Below, piece after piece: positions 16,185 to 24,926 of a stretch of DNA of 64,000 bases (positions within the stretch are counted from its first letter, which is position 1; the number at the start of each line of letters is the position of its first letter). The notes under the pieces are model-generated. The model worked only from the letters and a program-made list of their open reading frames with translations, did not search any database and was not told the origin of the DNA. The position numbers and the translations under genes were made by a program. Source of the DNA: Acidimicrobiales bacterium (GTDB taxonomy: Bacteria; Actinomycetota; Acidimicrobiia; Acidimicrobiales; JADJXE01). The stretch is taken from contig JADJXE010000001.1 in the NCBI GenBank assembly GCA_016716005.1, positions 881,001 to 945,000 on the forward strand. Direction: 5' to 3'.

Positions 16185-18296
16185 TCACCCGACGCCCAGC
16201 GCGTCCTTCAAGAAGGCGACCTGCAGGAGCAGGAGGTTCTCGGCCACCTGCTCCTGGGGGGTCATGTGGGTGACACCCGACAGGGGCAGCACCGTGTGCG
16301 GCCGCCCGGCCTCCAGCAGCGCCCGTGACAGCCGGAGGGTGTGGGCGGCCACCACGTTGTCGTCGGCCAGCCCGTGGACGAGCAGGAGCGGACGCTCCAG
16401 CCCGGCCGCCAGGGGCAACAGCGACGTGCGCTCGTATGCCTCGGCGTGCTCGGCCGGGTGGCCGAGGTAGCGCTCGGTGTAGTGCGTGTCGTAGAGGCGC
16501 CACTCGGTGACGGGCGCACCGGCCACGGCCGCCCGGAACACGTCGGGGCGGCGCAGCACGGCCAGCGCAGCCAGGTAGCCGCCGAAGGACCACCCCCGGA
16601 TCCCCACCCGGGTGAGGTCCAGCCCGGGCCGCGCCGCAGCCAGGGCGTGGAGGGCGTCGACCTGGTCGTCGAGCACCGGGCCGGCCAGGTCGAAGGCCAC
16701 CGCCCGCTCCCAGGCCGGCCCCCGCCCGGGGGTACCCCGGCCGTCGACCACCAGCACGGCGAAGCCCTGGTCGGCCAGCCACTGACAGGCGTGGAACGCG
16801 GCCCGCGTCCGCACCACCCGGGCGGCGTGGGGCCCGCCGTACGGGTCGAGGAGCACCGGCAGGGGGTCGTCGGCGTCGAGATCGCGGCCACGCGGCAGCA
16901 CCAGGGCGGCCCGCAGCCGACGCTCGCCCAGCTCCAGCAGCTCCACCCGGGGCGCCTCGCCGGGGCTCCACGCCGCCGACGCCAGCTCGGCCACCCGCCG
17001 GCCGCCCTGCCACACCACCGAGCGGACGCCGTCCCACGCCAGCGACGCCGATCGCACCACCACCACGTCGCCGCCGGCCACGGCGGTGTGCACGCCCGGC
17101 TCGTCGGTCAGGACCACCAGCGAGCCGTCGGCACCCACCCGGCACACGCGCTGCTGGGTGGGGTCGTCGGTCGCGGCCACCAGCACGTGGTCGTCGCCGA
17201 CGTGCAGCACCGACCGCACCTGCAGGCCGGCCGGGGTGACCGCCTCGTCGCCCAGCACCAGGCGCCGCGTGTCGTCGCGATCGACCGTCCACACCAGCCG
17301 CCCGTCGGCCAGCCGGCCCGGCACGCCGGGCACGATGTCGAGCCAGGCCGGGTCGGCGTCGTCGCGGATCACGTCGGTGACGCCGGTGTCCGGATCGGCT
17401 CGCAGCACCTGCATCCGCCGCTGGTCGCGAGCCTGCACCACCACGGTGAGGGGCCCGGCCGGTCCCCACGAGACCTCCACCAGGTAGGGGAACGCCGCGC
17501 GGTCCCACGCCACCTCCGCCCGCCCGCCGTCCAGGCCCACGACCCACAGGGCCACGTCGGCGTCGGCCGTGCCCGCGGCCGGGTAGCGCAGCACCGCCGG
17601 CTCGGCGGCCGGGTCGGCGGCGTCGGCCACGTGCCACACGCCCACCGGGGCGACGTCGACTCGCGCCACTGCGAGCCGCTCCCCGTCCGGCGCCCACCAG
17701 AACCCGCGGGCCCGGCCCATCTCCTCGGCGGCGACGAACTCGGCCGAGCCCCACGACACCGTGGTGGCCCCGGGCCCGGCTTCGCCGGCCACCTCACGGT
17801 CACCTCCGCCGGGTCCCAGGTCGACGACCCGCAGCGACGGCCCGGCCACGTAGGCGACCAGGCGCCCGGTGGGGTCGGGCCGCGGGTCGAACACCGGGCC
17901 CGTCACCGCCACCCCGCGGGCCCCGCCCGTCACCAGGTCGGCGACGAACAGCCGGCCCCCGAGGGCGAAGGCGGCCACCGTCGCCTTCGGATCGACCGCG
18001 AAGGCCACCACCCCGCCGGCGCCCTCTCGCGCCCGCTCCCGCCGGGCCCGCTCGGCAGGGGGCAGCCGCTCGTCCCCCGGGTCGGCCAGCAGGGCGCGGG
18101 GGTCGGCCGCCAGGCGCTCCTCGCCCGCGGCCACGTCGAGCACCCACAGGGCGTTCACCGGGTCGTCGCCCGCCGTCGAGCGGGCGAACACGACCCGCGA
18201 GCCGTCGGCGGCCACGGCCACGTTGCGGGGCTCGCCGAGGGTGAACCGCTGGCTGCGGGCCGAACGGCGCGGGAAGGACTCGGTGGGGTCGCTCAC
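16185..18296 (-). CDS. S9 family serine peptidase (dipeptidyl-peptidase IV-like)
   Basis: A 703-residue prolyl-oligopeptidase-type enzyme. An N-terminal beta-propeller of about 440 residues has several DPxPxGR/GRLVY-type blades and the DPP-IV Glu motif region VAAEEMGRARGFWWAPDG. The alpha/beta-hydrolase domain carries nucleophile GWSFGGY, acid in HGLADDNV and His in GVTHMTP. No signal peptide is seen, so it is cytoplasmic or loosely attached. It should release N-terminal dipeptides after Pro/Ala. GTG 18296 is used. It is divergent from the serine hydrolase gene. Confidence 0.9.
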   Translation of the reverse strand: MSDPTESFPRRSARSQRFTLGEPRNVAVAADGSRVVFARSTAGDDPVNALWVLDVAAGEERLAADPRALLADPGDERLPPAERARRERAREGAGGVVAFAVDPKATVAAFALGGRLFVADLVTGGARGVAVTGPVFDPRPDPTGRLVAYVAGPSLRVVDLGPGGGDREVAGEAGPGATTVSWGSAEFVAAEEMGRARGFWWAPDGERLAVARVDVAPVGVWHVADAADPAAEPAVLRYPAAGTADADVALWVVGLDGGRAEVAWDRAAFPYLVEVSWGPAGPLTVVVQARDQRRMQVLRADPDTGVTDVIRDDADPAWLDIVPGVPGRLADGRLVWTVDRDDTRRLVLGDEAVTPAGLQVRSVLHVGDDHVLVAATDDPTQQRVCRVGADGSLVVLTDEPGVHTAVAGGDVVVVRSASLAWDGVRSVVWQGGRRVAELASAAWSPGEAPRVELLELGERRLRAALVLPRGRDLDADDPLPVLLDPYGGPHAARVVRTRAAFHACQWLADQGFAVLVVDGRGTPGRGPAWERAVAFDLAGPVLDDQVDALHALAAARPGLDLTRVGIRGWSFGGYLAALAVLRRPDVFRAAVAGAPVTEWRLYDTHYTERYLGHPAEHAEAYERTSLLPLAAGLERPLLLVHGLADDNVVAAHTLRLSRALLEAGRPHTVLPLSGVTHMTPQEQVAENLLLLQVAFLKDALGVG

Positions 18297-18319
18297 CCGA
18301 CCATCCTGGCCCCGCCCGG

Positions 18320-18325
18320 TAGGGT
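18320..18325 (+). promoter_or_regulatory. -10 hexamer TAGGGT before the serine hydrolase
   Basis: Nine-base spacer to GTG 18335. It lies in the 38-bp divergent gap with the S9 peptidase gene. Confidence 0.45.
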
Positions 18326-18334
18326 CCCGCGCTC

Positions 18335-19156
18335 GTGGACGCCCTCGCCCAGGTCGAGCGCTGGCCGGCCACCACCACGGCCGTGGGTGTCACCCACGCC
18401 CGGGCGACGCTCGCCACCCGCGGCGACGCCCACCGCCGGTTCCCGCTCGCCTCGGTGACGAAGATCCTCACCTCGATGGCGGTCTGGGTCGCCGTCGAGG
18501 AGGGCACCGTGGCCCTCGACACGCCGGCGGGGCCGCCGGGCTCGACGATCCGCCACCTGCTGGCCCACGCGTCGGGCCTGGCACCCGACGAGCGCCGCGC
18601 GATCGCCCCACCCGGCACCCGGCGCATCTACTCCAACGCCGGGTTCGAGGTGCTGGCCGACGTGGTTGCGGCCGCCGCAGCCATGCCCTTCGCCGCCTAC
18701 CTGCACGCAGCGGTGTGCGAGCCGCTCGGGCTCACGGCGACCACGCTCGAGGGCTCCCCCGCGCACGGCGCCCGCTCGTCGGTGGCCGACCTGCTGGCGG
18801 TCGGCCGCGAGCTGCTCGCCCCGAGGTTGGTGGCGCCGGCCACCCTGGCCGAGGCCACCGCCGTGGCGTTCCCGGGCCTCGACGGGGTGCTGCCCGGCTT
18901 CGGGCGCCAGGCCCCCAACGACTGGGGGCTCGGGGTGGAGCGCCGCGACGCCAAGCGACCCCACTGGACCGCACCGACGGCGTCGCCCCGCACCTTCGGC
19001 CACTTCGGCCGCAGCGGCACGTTCTGCTGGGTCGACCCCGATGCCGGCCTGGCCTGCGCCTGCCTCACCGACCTGGAGTTCGGCCCCTGGGCCGCCGCCG
19101 CCTGGCCGCGGCTGTCGGCCGCGGTGCTGACCGAGGCCGGCGGGCCCCCGGGCTGA
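18335..19156 (+). CDS. serine hydrolase, beta-lactamase / class C PBP fold
   Basis: A 273-residue enzyme with the three penicillin-recognising motifs: SVTK (SxxK, about residue 41), YSNAGF (YxN) and FGHFGRSG (HxG, replacing KTG). The fold is that of class C beta-lactamases, D-aminopeptidases and EstB esterases. With no signal peptide and a short length it is more likely a cytoplasmic esterase or peptidase than a resistance enzyme. The start GTG 18335 gives MDALAQVERW. Confidence 0.83.
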   Translation: MDALAQVERWPATTTAVGVTHARATLATRGDAHRRFPLASVTKILTSMAVWVAVEEGTVALDTPAGPPGSTIRHLLAHASGLAPDERRAIAPPGTRRIYSNAGFEVLADVVAAAAAMPFAAYLHAAVCEPLGLTATTLEGSPAHGARSSVADLLAVGRELLAPRLVAPATLAEATAVAFPGLDGVLPGFGRQAPNDWGLGVERRDAKRPHWTAPTASPRTFGHFGRSGTFCWVDPDAGLACACLTDLEFGPWAAAAWPRLSAAVLTEAGGPPG

Positions 19157-19176
19157 GCCGGGTCGTTCGGGAGTGT

Positions 19177-19215
19177 GGCCGGCCTGCGTGGCCGGCCTGC
19201 GTGTCCGACCTGCGT
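19177..19215. repeat. 13-bp tandem repeat, three units
   Basis: Units of GGCCGGCCTGCGT: two exact copies and a third with two changes (GTCCGACCTGCGT), just after the serine hydrolase stop. No hairpin role is evident; replication slippage is the simplest origin. Confidence 0.75.
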
Positions 19216-19270
19216 GCCCCGACCCCGCCACGGCGCGCTCCCCCGCCAGGCGTTCCCTGGCCGGTTCACC

Positions 19271-19284
19271 ACCACCAAGGTGGT
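19271..19284 (-). terminator. short hairpin downstream of the AhpD-like gene
   Basis: ACCACC-AA-GGTGGT palindrome directly next to the gene's stop codon at 19288-19290. It is short and lacks a T run, so it is a weak candidate. Confidence 0.3.
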
Positions 19285-19287
19285 CGA

Positions 19288-19680
19288 TCAGCCAGAGAAC
19301 CCGGGCCCGACCGAGGCGGGCGGGCCCGCGGGCTGGCCGGCGGCCCCGCCCAGCTCCTGGAACGCCGCGAACGCCCGCGGGCCGTACACGGTGCCGGGGC
19401 CGCCGTTCATCAGGATGCACACGCTCACCATGTCGGCGACCTCCTCCGCGGTGGCGCCCGCCCTGGCCGCGGCGCGGGCGTGCGAGGCGATGCACCCGTC
19501 GCACTCGCGGGTGACGGCGATGGCCAGGGCGATCAGCTCCTTCACCTTGGCCGGGAGTGCCCCGTCGGCCATGGCCGCCCGGTGGAGGCCGGCGAACGCC
19601 GACCAGACCTCGGGCGCCAGCTCGCGGACCTGCTTGGCCTGGCCGCGGAGCTCGTCCTGCACGTCCTTGTAGTGACCCAT
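19288..19680 (-). CDS. AhpD-like carboxymuconolactone decarboxylase family protein
   Basis: A 130-residue all-helical protein with the redox motif ECDGCIASH (Cys60, Cys63, His67), the AhpD active site that reduces peroxidase partners, and the downstream signature ILMNGGPGTVYGPRA. ATG 19680 (MGHYKDV) matches the usual start of this subgroup; ATG 19692 adds four residues. It lies 32 bases after the histidine kinase stop, so it may be the third gene of that operon, linking the two-component system to oxidative stress. Confidence 0.85.
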   Translation of the reverse strand: MGHYKDVQDELRGQAKQVRELAPEVWSAFAGLHRAAMADGALPAKVKELIALAIAVTRECDGCIASHARAAARAGATAEEVADMVSVCILMNGGPGTVYGPRAFAAFQELGGAAGQPAGPPASVGPGFSG

Positions 19681-19712
19681 GGGGGGCAGCATCGCGCCGG
19701 CGGGCAGCCCGC

Positions 19713-21104
19713 TCAGACCGCGGGCAGCCGCACCACGAACCGGGCCCCGCCGGCCGGGCCGTCGGACACCCCGACGGTGCCGCCGTGGCGCTCGACGAGC
19801 GACCGGGTGAGGGCCAGGCCGAGCCCGTAGCCGCCGCCCGTGCGGATGCGACCCTCGTCGAGGCGGGCGAAGCGCTCGAACACCCGCTCACGGTCGGCCG
19901 GCGGCACGCCCGGACCGTCGTCGACGACCTCCAGCACCACCACCGGCCCGTCGGTGCGGACCACCACGTCGACCCGGCTCCGCGCGTGCCGCACCCCGTT
20001 GTCGAGGAGGTTCCGCACCACTCGCCGCAGCTGCTCCCGGTCGCCCCGCACCCGCCCTCCCGACACGCCGGCGGTGCCCACCTCGATCCGACCCGACGGG
20101 CGTGCCGTCTCGGCCAGCACCAGCTCGTCGAGGTCGACCGGGGTGGCGGGCACGGGTGTCGGCACCTCGTCGAGGCGGGCCAGCTCCAGCAGGTCGACCA
20201 CCAGGTGCTCCATCCGCTCGGTCTCGCCCAGGGCTGCGCCCGCCACCCCCGGCCAGTCGGCGGCGTCCCCCTCGCGCAGCGCCACCTCCAGGTCGGTCCG
20301 GATCGCCGACAGCGGGCTCCGCAGCTCGTGCGACGCGTCGGAGACGAAGCGCTGCTGGCGGTGCGACGCCCGCTCCAGACGGTCGAGCATGCCGTTCATG
20401 GTGCGGGCCAGGCGGGCGATCTCGTCGTCGCCGCCGGGCTCCGGCACCCGCCGGTCGAGCGAGGTTCCCGAGATCTCGTCGACCTCGGAGCGGATCGCGT
20501 CCACCGGGTGCAGGGCCCGGCCGACCAGCACCCAGGTGAGCAGCCCGACCAGCACGATGAGCACGGGCACGGTGACGACCAGCACAGACCGGAGGGCGGC
20601 CGTGGCCCGGTCGACGTCGCCGCTCGGGCTGAAGCCCACCACCGTCAGGGGGCCGCTCGGCCGCTGGGCGGTGGCCTCGGTGGTCAGCCAGTCCGCCTCC
20701 GGCACGTCGAACAGGTCGCTGATTGGCATGCCGGGCCCGGCTGCCGTCCCACCCAGGGCGGCGACGTCGCGCAGCACGGGCGATGCCGCGACCACCTGCC
20801 CCTGGGCGTCGACGATCTGGACGAACAGGAGCCGGCGGAGCCCCGTGACCCGCGCCGCGCGTGCCGGGTCCGCACCCCGCTCCAGGGCCCGGGCGATGGT
20901 GTCCACCGCGACCTGGTCCGCGTTGCGGATCCGGTCCTCGAGCACCCAGCGGGCCGACCGCAGCACGACCACCCCGGCGAGGGCCAGGCCCACGGCCACC
21001 ACGGCGGCGGCGACGACGGTGATGCGCCACCGCACCGAGAGGCGCCCCGGTGCCGTCGGCCCCGGCGGGGACGGAGCCGGGCTCGCCGCCACGGCGTCGC
21101 TCAT
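19713..21104 (-). CDS. sensor histidine kinase
   Basis: A 463-residue membrane kinase. It has TM1 (ITVVAAAVVAVGLALAGVVVL), an extracytoplasmic sensor of about 130 residues, TM2 (VLVVTVPVLIVLVGLLTWVLV), a HAMP domain (GRALHPVDAIRSEVDEIS), a DHp domain with the phospho-His in DASHELRSPL, and an ATPase domain with N box RNLLDNGVRHA, DDGPGVP and GGGYGLGLAL. ATG 21104 overlaps the response regulator stop as ATGA. The stimulus is unknown; the gene order RR-HK-AhpD and the divergent secreted protein suggest envelope or redox sensing. Confidence 0.93.
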   Translation of the reverse strand: MSDAVAASPAPSPPGPTAPGRLSVRWRITVVAAAVVAVGLALAGVVVLRSARWVLEDRIRNADQVAVDTIARALERGADPARAARVTGLRRLLFVQIVDAQGQVVAASPVLRDVAALGGTAAGPGMPISDLFDVPEADWLTTEATAQRPSGPLTVVGFSPSGDVDRATAALRSVLVVTVPVLIVLVGLLTWVLVGRALHPVDAIRSEVDEISGTSLDRRVPEPGGDDEIARLARTMNGMLDRLERASHRQQRFVSDASHELRSPLSAIRTDLEVALREGDAADWPGVAGAALGETERMEHLVVDLLELARLDEVPTPVPATPVDLDELVLAETARPSGRIEVGTAGVSGGRVRGDREQLRRVVRNLLDNGVRHARSRVDVVVRTDGPVVVLEVVDDGPGVPPADRERVFERFARLDEGRIRTGGGYGLGLALTRSLVERHGGTVGVSDGPAGGARFVVRLPAV

Positions 21105-21796
21105 CCCTCGGCGGGGGCGTCGTCGGCGACGCGGTAGCCGGCGCCCCGCACGGTCTGGAGGCTGTGACGCCCGAAGGGCTGGTCGACCTTGCGGCGGAGG
21201 TACCCGACGTACACCTCGACGATGTTGGGATCGCCCGCGAAGTCCATGCCCCACACCTCGTCGAGCAGCTCGGTCTTGGCCACGACGTCGGGCGATCGGC
21301 GCATGAGGGCGTCGAGCAGCGCCAGCTCGCGGGGGGTGAGCTCGACCGGCCGGCCGCCTCGGGTGCAGCGCCGGGCGGCCACGTCGAGCGACAGGTCTCC
21401 GACCTCGAGCACGGCCGGCCGCAGCTGTGGCGCCCGCCGCAGCAGCGCCCGCAGCCGGGCCACGAGCACCACGAACGAGAAGGGCTTCGACAGGAAGTCG
21501 TCGGCGCCCGTGTCGAGGGCCTCCGCCTCGTCGTACTCGCCGTGCTTGGCCGTCAGCATCAGGATCGGCGTGGCCACCCCTTCGTCGCGCAGCGTGCGGC
21601 AGACCCGGAAGCCGTTCATGCCGGGCAGCATGAGGTCGAGGACAATCGCCGCGTACCGGCCCTCGCGGGCCCGCCACAGCCCTTCGAGGCCGTCGTGCAC
21701 CACGTCGACGTCGAATCCCTCGGCCTCGAGGCCGCGGGCCACGCTGGCCGCGAGGTGCTCCTCGTCGTCCACCACGAGCAGCCGCACGGCACCCAT
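21101..21796 (-). CDS. OmpR/PhoB-family response regulator
   Basis: 231 residues. The receiver domain has an acidic pocket DDEE, phospho-acceptor Asp in IVLDLMLPG, a Thr switch (MLTAKHG) and Lys in LSKPF. A winged-helix DNA-binding domain follows (LTPRELALLDALMR, VYVGYLRRKVD, TVRGAGYRV). It is first in the operon with the histidine kinase. Two CTCTCAGG boxes at 21831-21838 and 21860-21867 in the divergent gap could be its own sites, but their 29-bp spacing is not typical of tandem OmpR boxes. Confidence 0.94.
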   Translation of the reverse strand: MGAVRLLVVDDEEHLAASVARGLEAEGFDVDVVHDGLEGLWRAREGRYAAIVLDLMLPGMNGFRVCRTLRDEGVATPILMLTAKHGEYDEAEALDTGADDFLSKPFSFVVLVARLRALLRRAPQLRPAVLEVGDLSLDVAARRCTRGGRPVELTPRELALLDALMRRSPDVVAKTELLDEVWGMDFAGDPNIVEVYVGYLRRKVDQPFGRHSLQTVRGAGYRVADDAPAEG

Positions 21797-21830
21797 GGTG
21801 GCACCGACGCCGGCCGGGTCGGCTGAGACC

Positions 21831-21867
21831 CTCTCAGGTTCGCAGTGGTGGCGCCGGGTCTCTCAGG
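21831..21867. promoter_or_regulatory. two CTCTCAGG direct repeats in the divergent regulatory gap
   Basis: Copies at 21831-21838 and 21860-21867 between the response regulator and the secreted helical protein. They are a possible binding site for the adjacent regulator; the evidence is only repetition and position. Confidence 0.35.
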
Positions 21868-21935
21868 CTGGTCACAGCGCCACGGGCGCATCCTGTCGGT
21901 GCAGCGGGGCGAGGGACGCCCCCGAGGAGGATCCG

Positions 21936-22571
21936 ATGAAGCTCTCCAAGACCACCCTGATCGGCAGCCTCGCCGTGGCCGGCGGGCTTGCCGCCGGTGG
22001 CCTGGCCGGCCTGGCGTGGGGCATGCCCGGGGTGTCGGGTGCGCAGGAGGCGCCGCCGGCCAGCGCCGAGGAGCTGCCGGGGGGCCGCCCGGGCCGCGGG
22101 GCGGGCGTGCTCGACGCCGCCCTCGACGAGCTGGTCGCCGACGGCACCCTCACCCAGGAGCAGGCCGACGCCGTCCGTGGGGCGGTGCGCGCCCAGGCGG
22201 GCGACCTGCCCGGGCCGAGGGGCTGGATGGTGCGGGGCGTCGAGACCGCCGCCGGCGTGCTCGGGCTCGAGCCCGAGCAGGTGGTCGAACGCCTCCGCGG
22301 CGGCGAGACCCTCGCCCAGATCGCCCAGGCCCAGGGCGTCGACCCGCAGGCCGTGATCGATGCCCTGGTGGCCGAGGCCAACGCCCGCGTCGATCAGGCC
22401 CTGGCCGGCGGTCGGATCACCCAGGAGCGCGCCGACACCCTGAAGGCGGCCGTGCCCGAACGGGTCACCAGGTTCGTGAACGAGGGTCGCCAGCACCACG
22501 GCGGCCGCGGGCCGGGTGGCGGCACGGGCGGCGGCATGGGCGGCGGCATGGGCGGCGGCACCGGCTCATGA
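21936..22571 (+). CDS. secreted or membrane-anchored helical protein with Gly-rich tail
   Basis: 211 residues. An N-terminal signal or anchor (MKLSKTTLIGSLAVAGGLAAGG) is followed by two related helical units: LDELVADGTLTQEQADAV and RVDQALAGGRITQERADTL, flanking a LEPEQVVERLRGGETLAQIA segment. The tail is a Gly/Met run (GGGMGGG). GAGGAGGA at 21924-21931 sets ATG 21936. The TQEQAD-type helical repeat resembles small stress-linked exported proteins, but no function is known. Divergence from the two-component system suggests it is a target of that system. Confidence 0.7.
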   Translation: MKLSKTTLIGSLAVAGGLAAGGLAGLAWGMPGVSGAQEAPPASAEELPGGRPGRGAGVLDAALDELVADGTLTQEQADAVRGAVRAQAGDLPGPRGWMVRGVETAAGVLGLEPEQVVERLRGGETLAQIAQAQGVDPQAVIDALVAEANARVDQALAGGRITQERADTLKAAVPERVTRFVNEGRQHHGGRGPGGGTGGGMGGGMGGGTGS

Positions 22572-22680
22572 CCCGGTCTCCCGGGAGACCCACCGCCCCC
22601 GGGAGACCCACCGCCCCCGTAGCCTGGTGCGCCGATGGTCGCTGAGCGATCATCGGTGCACCAGGCTCGGCGCGTCCCCC

Positions 22681-22686
22681 TACCCT
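22681..22686 (+). promoter_or_regulatory. -10 hexamer TACCCT before the Rieske gene
   Basis: Eight-base spacer to ATG 22695. Confidence 0.5.
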
Positions 22687-22694
22687 GCACGCTC

Positions 22695-23051
22695 ATGACC
22701 GGAGCGCGGTGGGTGCCTCTCGTCGGCACCGACGCCGTCGGGCCGGCGTCGGTGGTCGAGGCCGTCGGCGGCGACGCCGACCTGGTGGTGTGGCGCGACG
22801 CCGATGGCGAGCCGTGCGTGATGGACGCCCGCTGCCCCCACCAGTGGTCGCACCTCGCGGCGGAGGGCGTGGTCGACGGGCCCGAGCTGGTCTGCACCGC
22901 CCACTTCTGGCGGTTCGGCCGCGACGGCCGCGGCACCAAGGCCGCCATGAGCGGCCGCCGCGACGAGAAGAGCCCGATCCGCGTCTACCCGTGCCGCGAG
23001 GAGGGCGGGCGGATCTGGGCCCTGCTGCCGCCCCCGCCTAGCCCAGCGTGA
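22695..23051 (+). CDS. Rieske [2Fe-2S] protein
   Basis: A 118-residue stand-alone Rieske domain with both ligand pairs, CPH (ARCPHQWSHLA) and CTAH (ELVCTAHFWRF). It is a soluble electron carrier of the kind that serves oxygenases. It lies tail to tail with a cytochrome P450, with a 14-base overlap of the 3' ends, so a redox partnership is possible but the opposite orientation weakens it. ATG 22695 is favoured over upstream GTG/ATG codons by domain length and promoter position. Confidence 0.87.
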   Translation: MTGARWVPLVGTDAVGPASVVEAVGGDADLVVWRDADGEPCVMDARCPHQWSHLAAEGVVDGPELVCTAHFWRFGRDGRGTKAAMSGRRDEKSPIRVYPCREEGGRIWALLPPPPSPA

Positions 23052-24294
23052 CGGGCAGCTCGGCGAGGCCACGGAGCACGACCCGACCGTTCCAGACCGG
23101 CCGGTCGGTCGCCAGGGCCATCCCCGGGAACCGCCGCACCAGCCGGCCGATGGCCTCCTGGCCCTCCAGGCGGGCCAGCGAGGCACCGAGGCAGTGGTGG
23201 ATGCCACTGCCGAACGACAGGTGCTGCGCCGCGCCGGGGCGCCCGAGGTCGAGCTCGTCGGCGCCGGCCCCCCACCGGGCCGGATCGCGGTTGGCCGACC
23301 CGAGGCAGGTGAGCACGAAGCTCCCGTCGGCGATCACCCGGCCGCCGAACTCGAGCTGGGCGGTGGCGACCCGCCGCGAGAACTGCACCGGGCTGTCGTA
23401 GCGCAGCAGCTCGTCGACGGCGTTGGCGTCGAGCGACGGGTCGGCGACCAGGCGTTCGAGCTGGTCGCGGTGGCGGAGCAGGGCGAGGGTGCCGTTGCCG
23501 ATCAGGTTCACGGTGGTCTCGTGGCCCGCGATGTACAGCAGGACGACCTGGTCGAGGAGCTCCTCCTCGTCGAGCACGTCGCCCTCGTCCTCGGCCTGGA
23601 TGAGGGCGGTGAGCAGGTCGTCTGCAGGCTCCCGGCGCTTCCAGGCCATGGCGGAGAGCACGTGGTCGCGCATCAGGTCGGACGAGGCGACCGCGGCCCG
23701 CACCTCGTCCTCGGTGAGGATCGGGTCGAGGGTCTTGGCCATGGCGCTCGACCAGGCCCGCACCTCGTCGCGGTCGTGGTCGGGCATGCCCAGCAGGCCG
23801 TGGATCACCGCGAACGGGAGCGGGAACGCCAGCTCGGCGATCACGTCCACCTCGGCACCGGCGGGGGTGGCGGCCATGCGGTCGAGCGCGTCGTCGACCA
23901 GGGCGCGCACCCGGGGCCGGAGCTCCTCGACCATCCTGGGCGTGAAGGCCTTCTGCACCAGCCGGCGCAGCCGGGTGTGATCGGGTGGGTCGACGTTCAG
24001 GATCGATCGCCCGCCCCGCCGCTCCTGGCCGGCCAGCTCCTCGAACGCCTGCATGCGCGCGGTGGGTGTGGCCCGGTCTTCCGACACCGAAAGTGACGGA
24101 TCCCGGAGCAGCCGGACCACATCGTCGTGGCGGAACAGCATCCACTGGTCGAACGGGGTGCGGTGCACCGGGTCGACCTCGCGAACGCGGGCGTACTGCG
24201 TGTACGGGTCGTCGAAGTAGCCGGGAGCGAACGGGTCGAGGCCGACCGGAGCCTCGCTCGACTCGGTCCAGGTGGCGGGCTCGGTCGCGCTCAT
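23038..24294 (-). CDS. cytochrome P450 (bacterial soluble class I type)
   Basis: 418 residues. The I-helix oxygen motif is AGHETT (LLYIAGHETTVNLIG), the K-helix ExxR is in DELLRYDSPVQFSRR, and the haem-binding loop SFGSGIHHCLGASLARLE contains the axial Cys. Thr of the AGxET motif is present, so mono-oxygenase chemistry is expected; the substrate is unknown. ATG 24294 follows GGGGGAG. The frame stays open 273 bases further upstream, but that stretch belongs to a decayed gene and a promoter (TAGGCT at 24324-24329 on this strand). Confidence 0.92.
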   Translation of the reverse strand: MSATEPATWTESSEAPVGLDPFAPGYFDDPYTQYARVREVDPVHRTPFDQWMLFRHDDVVRLLRDPSLSVSEDRATPTARMQAFEELAGQERRGGRSILNVDPPDHTRLRRLVQKAFTPRMVEELRPRVRALVDDALDRMAATPAGAEVDVIAELAFPLPFAVIHGLLGMPDHDRDEVRAWSSAMAKTLDPILTEDEVRAAVASSDLMRDHVLSAMAWKRREPADDLLTALIQAEDEGDVLDEEELLDQVVLLYIAGHETTVNLIGNGTLALLRHRDQLERLVADPSLDANAVDELLRYDSPVQFSRRVATAQLEFGGRVIADGSFVLTCLGSANRDPARWGAGADELDLGRPGAAQHLSFGSGIHHCLGASLARLEGQEAIGRLVRRFPGMALATDRPVWNGRVVLRGLAELPVTLG

Positions 24295-24323
24295 GGCTCC
24301 CCCTCGGTGCCGGTGGTCACGGC

Positions 24324-24329
24324 AGCCTA
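24324..24329 (-). promoter_or_regulatory. -10 hexamer TAGGCT upstream of the P450 gene
   Basis: It lies 29 bases before ATG 24294 with an intervening Shine-Dalgarno, so here a short leader is expected rather than a leaderless start. Confidence 0.4.
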
Positions 24330-24880
24330 CGTTCGTGCCGCCCGCCGCAACGCCGACCCGGCCCGGTCGCGCTCCACGGGTCCAGAGGGACGGGACCGGC
24401 ACCGCGCCGGCGGAGCGGGCCAGGGCCGTGGTCGAGAGGATCGAGCGGGCGTCGAGCGGCGCCCGGAAGGCGTACGGGTCGCGCCTGCAGACCCCGGCGT
24501 AGGGCACCCCGTCGGCCACCACTGCGGCCGAAGCCTGCCGGGCCACGGCTCGCCGACGACCACCCACTCGCCCGCGTCGCGGGCCCGATCAGCGGTGGCC
24601 ACCAGGCGCTCCGCCAACGACGTGGACGCACTCCGGAGCGGGTGCAGGTGGAGGTCGACGACGTCGATTCTCGGGTCGGCCATGGCGGCGTCGACCACGG
24701 CCCTGCTCTCCCACGTGCCGCTTGCCCACCGCCACCGCGACGTCGTCGACGGCCTGGAGCTCGGCCGCGGTGGCGGCCACCGACCGGATGGACCGGGCTG
24801 CGGGGAGCGCGAACCCGCTGGGCACCCGCTCGGTCGACGGGCCACCAGGATGCTGCGCCGGCGGGCCGAGCGCCGCTGGG
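24330..24880 (-). pseudogene. unrecognised ORF decayed by frameshifts
   Basis: The 630-bp gap between the P450 and the M3 peptidase is not empty. Leftward it encodes three protein-like segments in two frames: STERVPSGFALPAARSIRS... with AVDDVAVAVGKRHV, then SRAVVDAAMADPRIDVVDLH (RDAGEWVVVGEPWP at its end), then ASAAVVADGVPYAGVCRRD (continuing DPYAFRAPLDARSIL). Stops interrupt each frame. Total length would be about 170-180 residues. No family is recognised. It is either a pseudogene or an error-rich stretch. Confidence 0.45.
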
Positions 24881-24913
24881 AGCGCCCGGGCTCCGGGATC
24901 GCAGGGGTGCCCG

Positions 24914-24919
24914 TAGGCT
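24914..24919 (+). promoter_or_regulatory. -10 hexamer TAGGCT before the M3 peptidase
   Basis: Seven-base spacer to ATG 24927; no Shine-Dalgarno. Confidence 0.6.
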
Positions 24920-24926
24920 CGCGCCC

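Noticed and set aside
19271..19300. Fifth copy of the 49-bp palindrome
   Set aside because: It has GGTTC and GAGAACC ends and an inner ACCACC/GGTGGT stem, but the length and core bases do not match the family.
23038..23051. Rieske protein and P450 as a single electron-transfer operon
   Set aside because: They are on opposite strands and only overlap at their ends; functional pairing is possible but not shown by layout.
24294..24567. P450 start further upstream
   Set aside because: The frame is open but covers a promoter and a decayed gene; ATG 24294 has a good Shine-Dalgarno and the normal P450 N-terminus.
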